Positions 53,535-62,601 of a stretch of 63,689 nt of DNA are shown in pieces. The notes below the pieces were generated by a model. The model saw nothing but the letters and a program-made list of their open reading frames with translations, did not search any database and had not been told where the DNA came from. A program made the position numbers and the translations under genes. Position 1 is the first letter of the stretch, and the number at the start of each line of letters is the position of its first letter. The DNA is from Bacteroidales bacterium. GTDB taxonomy: Bacteria > Bacteroidota > Bacteroidia > Bacteroidales > UBA932. Location of the stretch: assembly GCA_017443465.1 (NCBI GenBank), contig JAFRXO010000021.1, forward strand, positions 1-63,689, in the 5' to 3' direction.

Positions 53535-54809
53535 ATGGACAGCAAGGAACTGGAAATAATGGCTCCGGCCGGCAATTTCGAATGCCTCGCGGCAGCGATC
53601 GAAGGAGGTGCGGACTCCGTGTATTTCGGGGTCGGGAACCTCAATATGCGCTCAGGATCGGCGAAGAATTTCGCTCCGGAGGACCTCGATGAGGTCGTAA
53701 GCAAATGCCACCGCAATTCAGTAAAGGCCTATATGACCCTGAACATCACTCTTTACCAGAGCGACCTGGAGAGCATGCGGAGAACTCTGGATGCCGCCAA
53801 GGCTGCCGGAGTGGATGCGATTATAGCATCGGACATGGCCTGCATCGCATATTGCCGCAAGATCGGACTCGAGGTCCACATCTCCACCCAGCTGAGCATA
53901 TCCAATGCCGAGTCCCTGAGATTCTATTCGCAGTTCGCAGATGTCGTGGTACTGGCCCGCGAGGTTTCGCTCGCACAGGTCAAGGAAATCCACCGGACGA
54001 TAGAAGAAGAAAACATATGCGGTCCTTCCGGACGACAGGTCAGGCTCGAGATGTTCGCCCACGGTGCCTTTTGCATGGCGGTGTCAGGCAAATGCTACCT
54101 ATCCCTGATGACATATGGAAAGTCTTCGAACCGGGGCGAATGCATGCAGGTCTGCAGGCACGGCTACATGGTCACCGACATTAAAAGCGGGAACCAGCTC
54201 AACATAGACAACGAGTACATAATGTCTCCGAAGGACCTGTGTACCATAGAGTTCATGGACAGGTTCATAGACGCCGGGGTAAAGGTCTTCAAGATAGAGG
54301 GAAGGGCGCGCAGTGCCGAGTACGTACGCAGGACTGCTGAATGCTACCGTGCCGCGGCGGATGCAGTCTGCAACGGCACCTACACCCGGGAACTCAAGAG
54401 CAGCCTGAAAGGAAAACTGGCCGAAGTGTTCAACAGGGGCTTCTGGGACGGCTATTATCTCGGCGCAAAGCTCGGGGAATGGTCGGAGGTCTATGGCAGC
54501 CAGGCTACCCGCAAGAAAATCTATTGCGGCCTGATAACCAATTGGTTCGACCGGATCAAAGTAGCCGAAATCGAGGTTACCGCCACTCCCCTCCGCAAAG
54601 GGGACGAGATTATGGTGACAGGCGCCACCACAGGAGCGATACTGATGAAAGTCGAGGACCTGAGGGTCAACCTGAAAGATGCGGACATATGCCCGCAAGG
54701 CACCCCGTGCTCCGTACGCATTCCGCCTGAAATGCTGGAAAAAATCCCCGGAGGAAGGTTCCGCCGGGGAGATAAAGTCTTCATATGGACGAAGCAGGAA
54801 GAGGAGTAA
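53535..54809 (+). CDS. U32-family peptidase-like protein (TrhP/RlhA type)
   Basis: A 424-residue U32 protein. ELEIMAPAGNFECLAAAIEGG and ADSVYFGVGNLNMRSGSAKNF begin the TIM barrel, and HGAFCMAVSGKCYLS and NRGECMQVCRHGY carry the cluster-type cysteines. Family members TrhP and RlhA hydroxylate tRNA or 23S rRNA, so this is probably an RNA hydroxylase and not a protease. The start is in CATATG. Its pairing with rsgA supports a ribosome-related role. Confidence 0.85.
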   Translation: MDSKELEIMAPAGNFECLAAAIEGGADSVYFGVGNLNMRSGSAKNFAPEDLDEVVSKCHRNSVKAYMTLNITLYQSDLESMRRTLDAAKAAGVDAIIASDMACIAYCRKIGLEVHISTQLSISNAESLRFYSQFADVVVLAREVSLAQVKEIHRTIEEENICGPSGRQVRLEMFAHGAFCMAVSGKCYLSLMTYGKSSNRGECMQVCRHGYMVTDIKSGNQLNIDNEYIMSPKDLCTIEFMDRFIDAGVKVFKIEGRARSAEYVRRTAECYRAAADAVCNGTYTRELKSSLKGKLAEVFNRGFWDGYYLGAKLGEWSEVYGSQATRKKIYCGLITNWFDRIKVAEIEVTATPLRKGDEIMVTGATTGAILMKVEDLRVNLKDADICPQGTPCSVRIPPEMLEKIPGGRFRRGDKVFIWTKQEEE

Positions 54810-54813
54810 TCCC

Positions 54814-55665
54814 CTACTGCTCGTCAACGGAGTTGTCGCCGTCTTTGTAGTAATACTCTATGTCGCGGCCGAAAAGGTCCCGGCCTCCGAAGATGAATCC
54901 ACCTCCGTCATTGCGCCTCCTGGAATCCGCATAGAAATCCCTATGGTCGGCATAATAGCCTGAACCTGAGGCATTGTCCGCTGCCTCGGCTATGATGCGG
55001 TTGCGTGTGTGGCGGAAAAGCCTCCAGCAGAACCAGAGAAGGCAGAAGGTCAGGATAAGGTTGAGCGATTCGCTCAGGCCGCTGACGAAACAGATAGTGT
55101 CATATGCCCCGTGAAGCAAGACGGGATAAAGCCACATCTTCCATCTGGCGGAGGATTTCTCCTTCTCATCCCAGCTGAAATGCTGGCGGGAGTAGTAATA
55201 ACCCATCACTATGGCAAAGGCGAAATGGCCGGGGACGGCCAGGAATGCCCTGCTGACACTTACCGCGAACCAGCCTGCACCTGCGCTCAGCACGTAGAGA
55301 AGGTTTTCGAAGGTAGCGAAGCCCAGTCCTACCGAAGCGGCATAGACCAGACCGTCATAACGCTCGTCAAAGTCCCTGCAGTTACGGAGCAGGAGCCAGA
55401 GCATTATCAGCTTGGCCGACTCCTCGGGGATTGCCGCACCGAAAAACGCAGTCTTGATGGATTCGAGGATGGTCGTTGGTTCCTGGGTGAATGCTCCGAG
55501 GGTCATCAGCGGCCCGGAGATCATCGTCGAAACGAAGGTGGAGATTCCGCCGAAGAGGAAACCCTTGAATACCAGATTGGTAGGCTCAGGGGTGATGTCC
55601 CTGGAGTAAACGTACCAGAACAGGATCAGAGCCGGCAGGACGGCTGCGAGGAAAATCGTAAACAT
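54814..55665 (-). CDS. PrsW-family intramembrane metalloprotease
   Basis: A 283-residue membrane protein with about seven to eight hydrophobic segments. The PrsW motifs are EESAKLIMLWLL, HFAFAIVMGYYYS and LLHGAYDT (glutamates and histidines as zinc ligands). Family members cut anti-sigma factors or work with other type II CAAX-like proteases. The start is in CATATG. The tail after the last helix is Asp/Arg/Tyr-rich (NASGSGYYADHRDFYADSRR). Confidence 0.83.
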   Translation of the reverse strand: MFTIFLAAVLPALILFWYVYSRDITPEPTNLVFKGFLFGGISTFVSTMISGPLMTLGAFTQEPTTILESIKTAFFGAAIPEESAKLIMLWLLLRNCRDFDERYDGLVYAASVGLGFATFENLLYVLSAGAGWFAVSVSRAFLAVPGHFAFAIVMGYYYSRQHFSWDEKEKSSARWKMWLYPVLLHGAYDTICFVSGLSESLNLILTFCLLWFCWRLFRHTRNRIIAEAADNASGSGYYADHRDFYADSRRRNDGGGFIFGGRDLFGRDIEYYYKDGDNSVDEQ

Positions 55666-55696
55666 ATGCTAGAATAAGAAACGAGAGGAAATCATT

Positions 55697-57352
55697 TCAA
55701 AACAGCCTCTGTTTGGTGAGGGCTTCCCTCAGGGCATCGTCGTAGCGAAGGCGGACCTGGATTCCGGCAGTCTGCCAGAAATAGCGTACCGCAATCTCTT
55801 CTTCTATGAATGGGATTATTTCATCCTTTTTCAGTAGCAGGAACTGTTCCTTGTCCATCTCCAGAGCCTTGCGGAGAGCCTCCAGCTCAGATGACATATT
55901 CTCTGCAAGTCCGTCTTTCTCAAGCTGTTCCTTCATCTGGTCGAACAGTGCCCTGGCGCTGGAACGGTAATCGAAGTCCCGGCCCTTGGCGTACTGGACG
56001 AAGTCGCTGTACTCTTCATCGCCGAAACGGAACCACGTCGAAGGCGAGTTGTCATATGCCTTGAGACTGGATTCGACAGGGGTGATGCTCCGGTGGGCGC
56101 TGACATATTTCATGGCGTACTGCTCGATGATGCCGTTCACAACGAGAGAGTAGGTCAGGCGGCTGTAAGAATGTGCCTTGAGGGTGTCGTCAGGAGTGAT
56201 TCCTCCTCCGTCGCGGACCTTCCTTCCTCCGACAGTGGTGAATTCATGGGTAAGCGAATCCGGGATGTGCCCCACGCTTCCGTCCTCGTTGCGGTGGGCA
56301 TAGTCAATGGCCTGGACGCACCGTCCGCTCGGGGTGTAATATTTTGCAATGGTAACCTTGAGCTGTCCGTTGTAGGGAAGGGGCTGGATGCCCTGGACAA
56401 GGCCTTTCCCGAAGGTCCTCTGTCCCATAATGGTCGCCCTGTCGAGGTCCTGGAGGGCTCCGGAAACGATCTCGGAAGCCGAAGCTGTACCGGAATTGAC
56501 CAGGACTACTATAGGCATCCTGGTGTCAACGGGATCCATTACAGTCTTGTAGACCATCTCTCGGGAGTTGTTATTCCCCTTCTGGCTTACTACCGTGGAT
56601 CCCTTCGGGACGAACAGGGAGACTATCTTTACAGCCTCGGAAAGCAGTCCTCCGCCATTGCCCCTGAGGTCATAATAAAGAACCTTCATTCCCTTGGACT
56701 TCAGGTCAAGGAATGCACTCCGAACATCTTCGGCGACGTTTTCAGTGAACCCTGTCTGGAGGATGTAGCCGGTTGTGTCATTCAGCATGCCGTAGTACTC
56801 CACATCCGGAAGATGGATCCTCTCACGGAGCACTACCACATCCACAGTGTCCCCCGTCCAGACCTTCTTGACCTTGAATGTCACCTTGGTTCCGGGCTTG
56901 CCCTTCATCCTGTCACTCGACTCCGACGCCGTGAGGCCATGGGTCGAGACCCCGTCTATGGCGAGGATCTCATCGCCGCATCTGAGTCCGTATTTCTCCG
57001 CCGGGGAGCCCTTGTACGGCTCATTGATAAGCACGTTTCCGTTCTTGTCAGGCTTGTAGATGATCGCGCCGATTCCTCCATATGACTTGTTAAGCATCAT
57101 CTGGAGGTCTTCATTCTCTTCCTCAGGGATATATACCGTGTAGGGGTCCAGATTCTCCAGCATAGCATCTATCCCCGCGCGCTCGATCCTGTCGATCGGA
57201 AGGGAGTCCACATAATTCATGTTAAGCTGCTGGAGCAGGGCCGTCTGGATCTCAATCCACTTCCCCATCCTGAAGCCCTTGCTCTGGGCTCCCGAAGGGA
57301 TGATCCAAAGGAGCATAAGGGCCGCTATAACCGTATATTTTGCCGTTTTCAT
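55697..57352 (-). CDS. S41 C-terminal processing peptidase
   Basis: A 551-residue exported protease with a signal peptide (MKTAKYTVIAALMLLWIIPSGAQS). A helical N domain, a PDZ domain (KYGLRCGDEILAIDGVSTHG), and the S41 domain (LRGNGGGLLSEAVKIVSLF; nucleophile Ser in GTASASEIVSGALQD; Lys in GKGLVQ) follow. It trims C termini of periplasmic proteins. It is divergent from rdgB with 43 bp between. Confidence 0.92.
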   Translation of the reverse strand: MKTAKYTVIAALMLLWIIPSGAQSKGFRMGKWIEIQTALLQQLNMNYVDSLPIDRIERAGIDAMLENLDPYTVYIPEEENEDLQMMLNKSYGGIGAIIYKPDKNGNVLINEPYKGSPAEKYGLRCGDEILAIDGVSTHGLTASESSDRMKGKPGTKVTFKVKKVWTGDTVDVVVLRERIHLPDVEYYGMLNDTTGYILQTGFTENVAEDVRSAFLDLKSKGMKVLYYDLRGNGGGLLSEAVKIVSLFVPKGSTVVSQKGNNNSREMVYKTVMDPVDTRMPIVVLVNSGTASASEIVSGALQDLDRATIMGQRTFGKGLVQGIQPLPYNGQLKVTIAKYYTPSGRCVQAIDYAHRNEDGSVGHIPDSLTHEFTTVGGRKVRDGGGITPDDTLKAHSYSRLTYSLVVNGIIEQYAMKYVSAHRSITPVESSLKAYDNSPSTWFRFGDEEYSDFVQYAKGRDFDYRSSARALFDQMKEQLEKDGLAENMSSELEALRKALEMDKEQFLLLKKDEIIPFIEEEIAVRYFWQTAGIQVRLRYDDALREALTKQRLF

Positions 57353-57370
57353 GACTTTTCGTATATTTCA

Positions 57371-57378
57371 CAAAGTTA
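57371..57378 (-). promoter_or_regulatory. -7 element for the S41 peptidase gene
   Basis: TAACTTTG on the minus strand matches TAnnTTTG, 18 nt before the ATG at 57352. Confidence 0.45.
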
Positions 57379-57395
57379 AATAAAATTGGACATTA

Positions 57396-58043
57396 ATGAA
57401 AATTACGTTCGCTACGGCAAACCTCGGGAAACTCCGCGAAGCCGGTGAGATCCTGGGAGAGGGATGGGAGCTTCTAAGCAGTGCAGAGGCCGGCGTAACC
57501 GAAGATATCCCGGAAAACGGACAGACCTTGAAGGAAAATTCCCTGGCTAAGGCCGAATATCTCTACAAGGCTACCGGGCTGGACTGCTTTGCAGATGACA
57601 CCGGACTGGAAGTCGATATGCTGGATGGCGCGCCCGGAGTGCATACAGCGAGATATGCCGGAGGGGAAGGTCATGATTTCCAGGCAAATATGGACAAACT
57701 GCTCCAGGATATGGCTGCCAAGGAGCGCCTGGCCGCAGAGAAAGGTAAGGCCGCTCCTTCACGCACAGCCCGTTTCCACAGCATTGTGACCCTGATCCTG
57801 GGAGGAAAGACTTATTTCTTTGAGGGGACACTCGAGGGGTTGATAGCGGACGCCAAGGCAGGATGCGGAGGTTTCGGGTATGACCCTGTCTTCATCCCAT
57901 TCGCCATTCCGGACCCGGAGGGCATCCTGGTACCCAACACCCGTAATCTCACCCTTGCGGAAATCCCTGAAGAGGACAAGAATGCCATTTCACACAGAGG
58001 GAGCGCACTGCGCGCCATGGCAGCCTTCCTCCAGGACAAATAA
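57396..58043 (+). CDS. rdgB: Non-canonical purine NTP pyrophosphatase
   Basis: A 215-residue HAM1/RdgB enzyme that hydrolyses ITP, XTP and dITP to keep them out of DNA. FATANLGKLREAGEIL is the substrate loop, ADDTGLEVDMLDGAPGVHTARYAG the active site and GFGYDPVFIP the base-binding motif. The middle contains a Lys/Ala-rich insertion. recO follows after 1 nt. Confidence 0.94.
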   Translation: MKITFATANLGKLREAGEILGEGWELLSSAEAGVTEDIPENGQTLKENSLAKAEYLYKATGLDCFADDTGLEVDMLDGAPGVHTARYAGGEGHDFQANMDKLLQDMAAKERLAAEKGKAAPSRTARFHSIVTLILGGKTYFFEGTLEGLIADAKAGCGGFGYDPVFIPFAIPDPEGILVPNTRNLTLAEIPEEDKNAISHRGSALRAMAAFLQDK

Positions 58044-58044
58044 A

Positions 58045-58698
58045 ATGACTGTTAACTCGGAACTCATTGTCCTGAATGTCACCAGATTCAGGGAAAATTC
58101 GATAGTCCTTCACGGCCTGACCAAGGAGTGGGGACGGGTCGGGCTCATGGTCAGCACAAAGGGGCACAACAGCTATTTCCAACCCATGAACATCCTGGAG
58201 GCCGATGTGACGGTGAACCCCAGGACGACCCTGTGGCATGCAAGGAATTTCAGCATATGCTCTCCCCTGGTCGGGATACGCAGCGACCTGAAGAAGAACA
58301 GCATCACAATGTTCATGAGCGAAGTCCTGTTCAAGACCGTGAAAGAGACCGGAAGGGACAATGGCATATATGACTTGTGCCGGCAGTCGGTTTTCACCCT
58401 GGATGCGCTCGAGACGGATTTCTCGAACTTCCACCTGTACTTCCTCCTGGAACTGGCGGCGGCACTCGGCTTCTCCCCGGATTTCGACAGCCTGGCCCCA
58501 TTCGCGGGGGACAACCTGATGAAACTGGAAGCCATGATGCAATGCAATCTGGCGGAATCCCTCCTCATCCCGATGAACGGGACGGAGAGATCCGAAATAG
58601 CCGAGAGCATTATCCGCTACATAGCCTTCCACTCAGAATCACCGGTGAACATCAAGTCCCTGGCCGTCCTGAGGGAGCTGTCTGCATCTGCATATTAA
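58045..58698 (+). CDS. recO: DNA repair protein RecO
   Basis: A 217-residue RecO, start at MTVNSELIVLNVTRFRENS (1 nt after the rdgB stop). The N-terminal OB fold (about 1-80, IVLHGLTKEWGRVGLMVSTKG) and helical C domain are visible, but no zinc-cysteine cluster. RecO loads RecA onto SSB-coated DNA in the RecFOR pathway. The protein is at the short end for the family. It ends 13 nt from a convergent hypothetical gene. Confidence 0.88.
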   Translation: MTVNSELIVLNVTRFRENSIVLHGLTKEWGRVGLMVSTKGHNSYFQPMNILEADVTVNPRTTLWHARNFSICSPLVGIRSDLKKNSITMFMSEVLFKTVKETGRDNGIYDLCRQSVFTLDALETDFSNFHLYFLLELAAALGFSPDFDSLAPFAGDNLMKLEAMMQCNLAESLLIPMNGTERSEIAESIIRYIAFHSESPVNIKSLAVLRELSASAY

Positions 58699-58711
58699 CG
58701 CTCCCGAACCG

Positions 58712-59428
58712 CTAAAGGTCGTCGATGGGATTCCGGCCGGATGTGCTGGTGGAACCGATCAGAGAAGCTGTGTACTTGAGGATTACGTGCCAGGTGGCCT
58801 GCTCTTTCACGTCAGCGTCCAGGGAAATCCTCCCGTTAGGAAGGTCATAGACCGCCAGGTTGCTTCCCGGGGTTGTCTTCGGCTCGATACCGTATTTCTG
58901 GGTAAGGGAAGCCTGAAGATTGTCATATGATTTCTCAAGGGCGTTCCAGTCAGTAATTACCGGGAAATCCACCCTGACCTCCTGGACGGAATTGTACCCT
59001 GTGGGAGTCACTTTGCAGCCGCTGTAACCTGCGAAGTCTCCGACATATGAGCCGCTCCCGGAATTCCTGAATCCGGCCTTGACCAGCTCGTCTCCGAAAG
59101 CCGAAAGCGTCCCGGTAATCGGGATCCCCTTGAATGTGAGAGGAGTAGTGGGAGTCGCAGAAGGGACGGTAGTGGAAGGGGCCGTGGACGTAGTCTCCTT
59201 TTTATCCTTTCCGATTCCAAGTTCATTCTCAATCTCGGAAACAATATCCTTGAGGTCCTTGTCAGAGCCATTGTCCTTCGGAGAGAGCCAGCCCCCCGAT
59301 TCAGAGGATGATGACGAACCACCCATTCCTCCGGGGAGTTTGATGACACTCCCCATCTGGCTCGTACAAAGCCTTACAAGCAGGAAAACGATAACAAGGA
59401 CAAACAGTAACCTTAAAATCTTTTTCAT
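58712..59428 (-). CDS. Hypothetical membrane-anchored protein
   Basis: A 238-residue protein that I do not recognise. One N-terminal hydrophobic helix (about 5-22) is followed by a Gly/Ser-rich and then Thr/Pro-rich linker (to about 95). A compact C-terminal domain with FKGIPITGTLSAFGDELVKAGF follows, reading like a small alpha/beta fold that acts on a fixed ligand or polymer. It is 19 nt downstream of nagX on the same strand and may be the last gene of that operon. Confidence 0.6.
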   Translation of the reverse strand: MKKILRLLFVLVIVFLLVRLCTSQMGSVIKLPGGMGGSSSSSESGGWLSPKDNGSDKDLKDIVSEIENELGIGKDKKETTSTAPSTTVPSATPTTPLTFKGIPITGTLSAFGDELVKAGFRNSGSGSYVGDFAGYSGCKVTPTGYNSVQEVRVDFPVITDWNALEKSYDNLQASLTQKYGIEPKTTPGSNLAVYDLPNGRISLDADVKEQATWHVILKYTASLIGSTSTSGRNPIDDL

Positions 59429-59447
59429 CGCAGTATGTTATTAATTA

Positions 59448-60593
59448 TCAGATCCTTAGTTTGATTCCAATCTTGGATATCAGCCAGGTGATGAATATCA
59501 CTATGGCGGTAAGCACCAATGCATTCAACAGCCCGAGGCCACCGTGGTACAGAGGTTTTATATACAGGCCAAGCATCCCTTGGACCGGAAGCATTATATA
59601 TGGAATCAGGTAGCATGTAAGCGTCGCGGTTCCCGCAGGCTTGATCGGACCGAGCCAGTCAGTACGCCTGGCTACATCGCATATGTAGTACAAGAGGGCG
59701 AAGAACGGGAAGTACATCGCAGTGCATACGAAGAACCACGTCGGAGTCGCCTTGATCTTGGATATGATCCAGAATTTGTGGCTCACGAAGAAGGCGGCAA
59801 GCATCACCAGGCCTGCGATCAGGCAGAACAGGATCAGGTCACCCGGTTTTTTGCTCTTCTGCATTACCACTGTCAGCAGGACTCCCGAAAAGCACAAGGC
59901 ATTGCTGGTCCATCCGAACAGGGGGAAATCGCCCAGGAAACCGCCCGGGATAGCCCAGTTAAGCACGCAGGCGGTCACTACAAAGAACCACATTGCGGCC
60001 ACTATCTCGAGTTTCCTAAAGGAAAGCAGGTAGAGTAAGGCACAGAAGAGATAAGCCCAGCCGATGAGTCCAAGGATGCCCCACCAATGGAATGCGAAAG
60101 GCTCCTTTCCGTTGAAAACGAAATAGAGGAAAACCAGCAGCCCGACGCCCAGGGCCCTCAGGATATAGAACGGCCAGCGCTTGGGATAATCATTCCATAT
60201 CAGGATGAAAGCCACCGCCATGAGGATCTCGTACCAGCGGTATGAGAGCATAGCTCCGTCCGAACTGTAATACGACAGGTTGACCATGAAGACTCCCATC
60301 ACCAGGAGGGCCAGGCTCCGCATTAAAATATGTCCGACGATGGACATGATGCTGTCGCCCCTGTCAATCCTCTTCCCTATCGCCAGGGGGATGGAAAGGC
60401 CGACGGCGAAAAGGAAGGCCGGGAAGACTATGTCAGCCAGACCGAGCATATCCTCCTTCGCAGCGGCATGATGCATCCAATGGGGTATGCCGGACATCCC
60501 GGCATAAAAATTCACGAAGAGCATCATTACCATTGTAATGGCCCTGAATGCGTCAACCGAGGCAACGCGGCTTTTGTTTATAGCTGTTTCCAT
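59448..60593 (-). CDS. DUF5009/NagX-like membrane protein
   Basis: A 381-residue protein with about ten hydrophobic segments. SVDAFRAITMVMMLFVNFYAG and WMHHAAAKEDMLGLADIVFPAFLFAVGLSIPLAIG define COG4299 (HGSNAT-like, DUF5009). In other bacteria the NagX members sit in N-acetylglucosamine loci, as here, behind a FucP-like MFS gene (12 nt) and a NagB-like gene. It may transacetylate sugars across the membrane. The start codon is in CATATATG. Confidence 0.8.
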   Translation of the reverse strand: METAINKSRVASVDAFRAITMVMMLFVNFYAGMSGIPHWMHHAAAKEDMLGLADIVFPAFLFAVGLSIPLAIGKRIDRGDSIMSIVGHILMRSLALLVMGVFMVNLSYYSSDGAMLSYRWYEILMAVAFILIWNDYPKRWPFYILRALGVGLLVFLYFVFNGKEPFAFHWWGILGLIGWAYLFCALLYLLSFRKLEIVAAMWFFVVTACVLNWAIPGGFLGDFPLFGWTSNALCFSGVLLTVVMQKSKKPGDLILFCLIAGLVMLAAFFVSHKFWIISKIKATPTWFFVCTAMYFPFFALLYYICDVARRTDWLGPIKPAGTATLTCYLIPYIMLPVQGMLGLYIKPLYHGGLGLLNALVLTAIVIFITWLISKIGIKLRI

Positions 60594-60605
60594 ATATGTG
60601 TTTAT

Positions 60606-61865
60606 TTAAAGCCCGTCGGACGAAGTCCTGACCTTGGATCCGACCTGGGCATATAAAAGCATAAGTATTTCTCCCGCAAGTACAAGATACCATGCAATGC
60701 GCCATGAGCCGAGCGTGTCTGCCAGCAGCCCCTGCAGAAGGGGAAGCACGGCACCACCCAGGACTCCTATCATGAAGACTCCCGAAGCGGCAGAGGTGTA
60801 TTTCCCGAGGCGGGCAGTTGACAAGGTGAAGATCGCGCCCCACATTATCGAGTGGAAGAGTCCCACGGCTGTGAGCACCCACGGATTGTCAAGCAGGATG
60901 GCCGCCACAACCAGCACGGCTGCGGAACAGGTAGTGAAGGTGAGCTGCGTCCTGGGGCTGATCCTGCTAAGCAGGCTGCCTGTAGTACGGCCTATCAGCA
61001 TTCCTCCCCAGTAAAGGGTCGCGAGGAGCGCCGGACTGGCAATTCCCTTGTCTATCGCGTACATATTGATATTCGCACCTACACAGGTCTCGACTCCTAC
61101 ATAGAAGAAAATCGCCACGACTCCGAGAGTCAGATGGCTGAAGGACCATATGCTCTTCTCCAGTTTCTTTCCGGTGTCGTTCCTCGTCCCCTCTATGTCA
61201 GGAAGGGCCAGGCGCGACAGGATGACCAGGACTGTCGCCATAATGGCTGCAAGGCATATGAACGGAATTGTTAGCTGGCTGATCTTAACGTCAGACATCG
61301 CCACTCCGCTGAACACCACTCCGGTCACGAAGTACGGGGCTATGGTAGTTCCTACCGAATTGGCGGTTCCTCCTATTGCCAGACGCTGTACAGACTGGGT
61401 CCCGGGAATCGAGCAGGCGCAAAGATATGGATTGATAACTACCTGGAGGACAGTCGCTGAACCGCCTGTAACGAATGATCCGACAAGGAAGATCAGGAAG
61501 CCCAGCGGGATGACGAATTTCCCGGCATTCATCACCGAATCGGGAAAATGCACTGTGTACCAGGAAGAGAGGAAGAAGAGGGTAAGTCCTGCGGCCATCA
61601 TTCCGACTCCGCGCAGGAGAGTCACCTTGTAACCTTTGGAATTCACCCAGGAAGACCCCACCGGACCGAATATCGGATAAGCGAGGAACCAGCTGAATGT
61701 AATCAGGGTAGCAAAGGTGTTCCTGAAATTGCCGGCATTCTTGAGGAATGCTTCTTTCAAGGGGGCCTGGAACTGGGAGTTGACGGTCGTCAGGAATCCT
61801 ATTACGAAGAACAGGAACACCATCGACACGAACGGGCCGACGTAACTTGTTTTCTTTACTGACAT
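60606..61865 (-). CDS. Sugar MFS permease, NagP/FucP-like
   Basis: A 419-residue 12-helix permease (GPFVSMVFLFFVIGFLTTVNSQFQAPL start; GGSATVLQVVINPYLCACSIPG; GAIFTLSTARLGKYTSAASG). It belongs with the sugar symporter at 31237. Its position between nagX and a nagB-like gene supports GlcNAc (NagP) import. Its ATG overlaps the nagB-like 3' end by 10 nt, which couples translation. Confidence 0.8.
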   Translation of the reverse strand: MSVKKTSYVGPFVSMVFLFFVIGFLTTVNSQFQAPLKEAFLKNAGNFRNTFATLITFSWFLAYPIFGPVGSSWVNSKGYKVTLLRGVGMMAAGLTLFFLSSWYTVHFPDSVMNAGKFVIPLGFLIFLVGSFVTGGSATVLQVVINPYLCACSIPGTQSVQRLAIGGTANSVGTTIAPYFVTGVVFSGVAMSDVKISQLTIPFICLAAIMATVLVILSRLALPDIEGTRNDTGKKLEKSIWSFSHLTLGVVAIFFYVGVETCVGANINMYAIDKGIASPALLATLYWGGMLIGRTTGSLLSRISPRTQLTFTTCSAAVLVVAAILLDNPWVLTAVGLFHSIMWGAIFTLSTARLGKYTSAASGVFMIGVLGGAVLPLLQGLLADTLGSWRIAWYLVLAGEILMLLYAQVGSKVRTSSDGL

Positions 61866-62599
61866 GACTCAGGTTTTAAAAGTGATGCTGCCTCTTTGTC
61901 CAATATGATGGTAGTGTCCGGATGAAGCTGAAGAGCGGAAGCGGGAACCCCCTCTGTAGCAGGGCCTTCCACCATGGCTTTAACAGCCTCTGCCTTGGAG
62001 CGGCCTTTGGCTGCAAGGACCAGTTTCCGGGCTGCGAGGATGTCGGCGATACCTATAGTCACGCCGCCCAGCCTCACGTCGTCCGGAGTCCCGGTCTCCC
62101 TGCGGATCCTCTCTTCCAGTTCTGGCGACATGTCTGACACCCTGCATCCGGATTCAAAAGAGGAACCCGGCTGGTTGAAGCCCAGATGGGCGTTTTCACC
62201 CAGGCCCAGAAGGATGAAATCCATCCCTCCCCTACGGATTATCTCCTCCATGAAACGGTCACAGTCCCGGGAGAAATCATCGGAGACTGTGGGGAGCATA
62301 AGGAAGTTCCGATCGTCTATGTCCAACGGGTCGATTACCTGGGTCTTCAGCATTGTGTAACAGGCCCCTGAATAATCCCTGGGGACATTGACTACCTCAT
62401 CTATCCCGAAAAAAGTAACCTCGGAAAGAACAGGAGCCGAAACTCGGCACCGGTTCACAAGGCACCTGTGCACCTCCAGTGTGGTACGGCCTGTAGAAAG
62501 CCCGATCACGGAATCAGGTTTCGAGACTATCTGCCCGAGGATAGCTTCAGCGGCCATCCTGTCCACATCACCCGGGGAATTCAAGACAATTACTTTCAT
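61856..62599 (-). CDS. NagB-like glucosamine-6-phosphate deaminase/isomerase homologue
   Basis: A 247-residue NagB/RpiA-type protein. GLSTGRTTLEVHRCL is the phosphate loop and GIDEVVNVPRDYSGACY carries the catalytic DE pair. The ring-opening segment reads LGLGENAHLGFNQPGSS. Compared with E. coli NagB (NDGHIAFNEP), the triad His is kept but the Asp is Asn and the Glu is Gln. So the fold is clear but the usual deaminase reaction is in doubt; a related amino-sugar isomerase is possible. First intact gene of the operon. Confidence 0.78.
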   Translation of the reverse strand: MKVIVLNSPGDVDRMAAEAILGQIVSKPDSVIGLSTGRTTLEVHRCLVNRCRVSAPVLSEVTFFGIDEVVNVPRDYSGACYTMLKTQVIDPLDIDDRNFLMLPTVSDDFSRDCDRFMEEIIRRGGMDFILLGLGENAHLGFNQPGSSFESGCRVSDMSPELEERIRRETGTPDDVRLGGVTIGIADILAARKLVLAAKGRSKAEAVKAMVEGPATEGVPASALQLHPDTTIILDKEAASLLKPESCQ

Positions 62600-62601
62600 G
62601 G

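Noticed and set aside
512-61260. CATATG enrichment as a product of an NdeI-type restriction system or cloning
   Set aside because: A restriction enzyme would cause avoidance of its site, not enrichment. The sites are spread through native genes in all phases, which cloning cannot explain. A lone methyltransferase remains possible and is mentioned in the finding.
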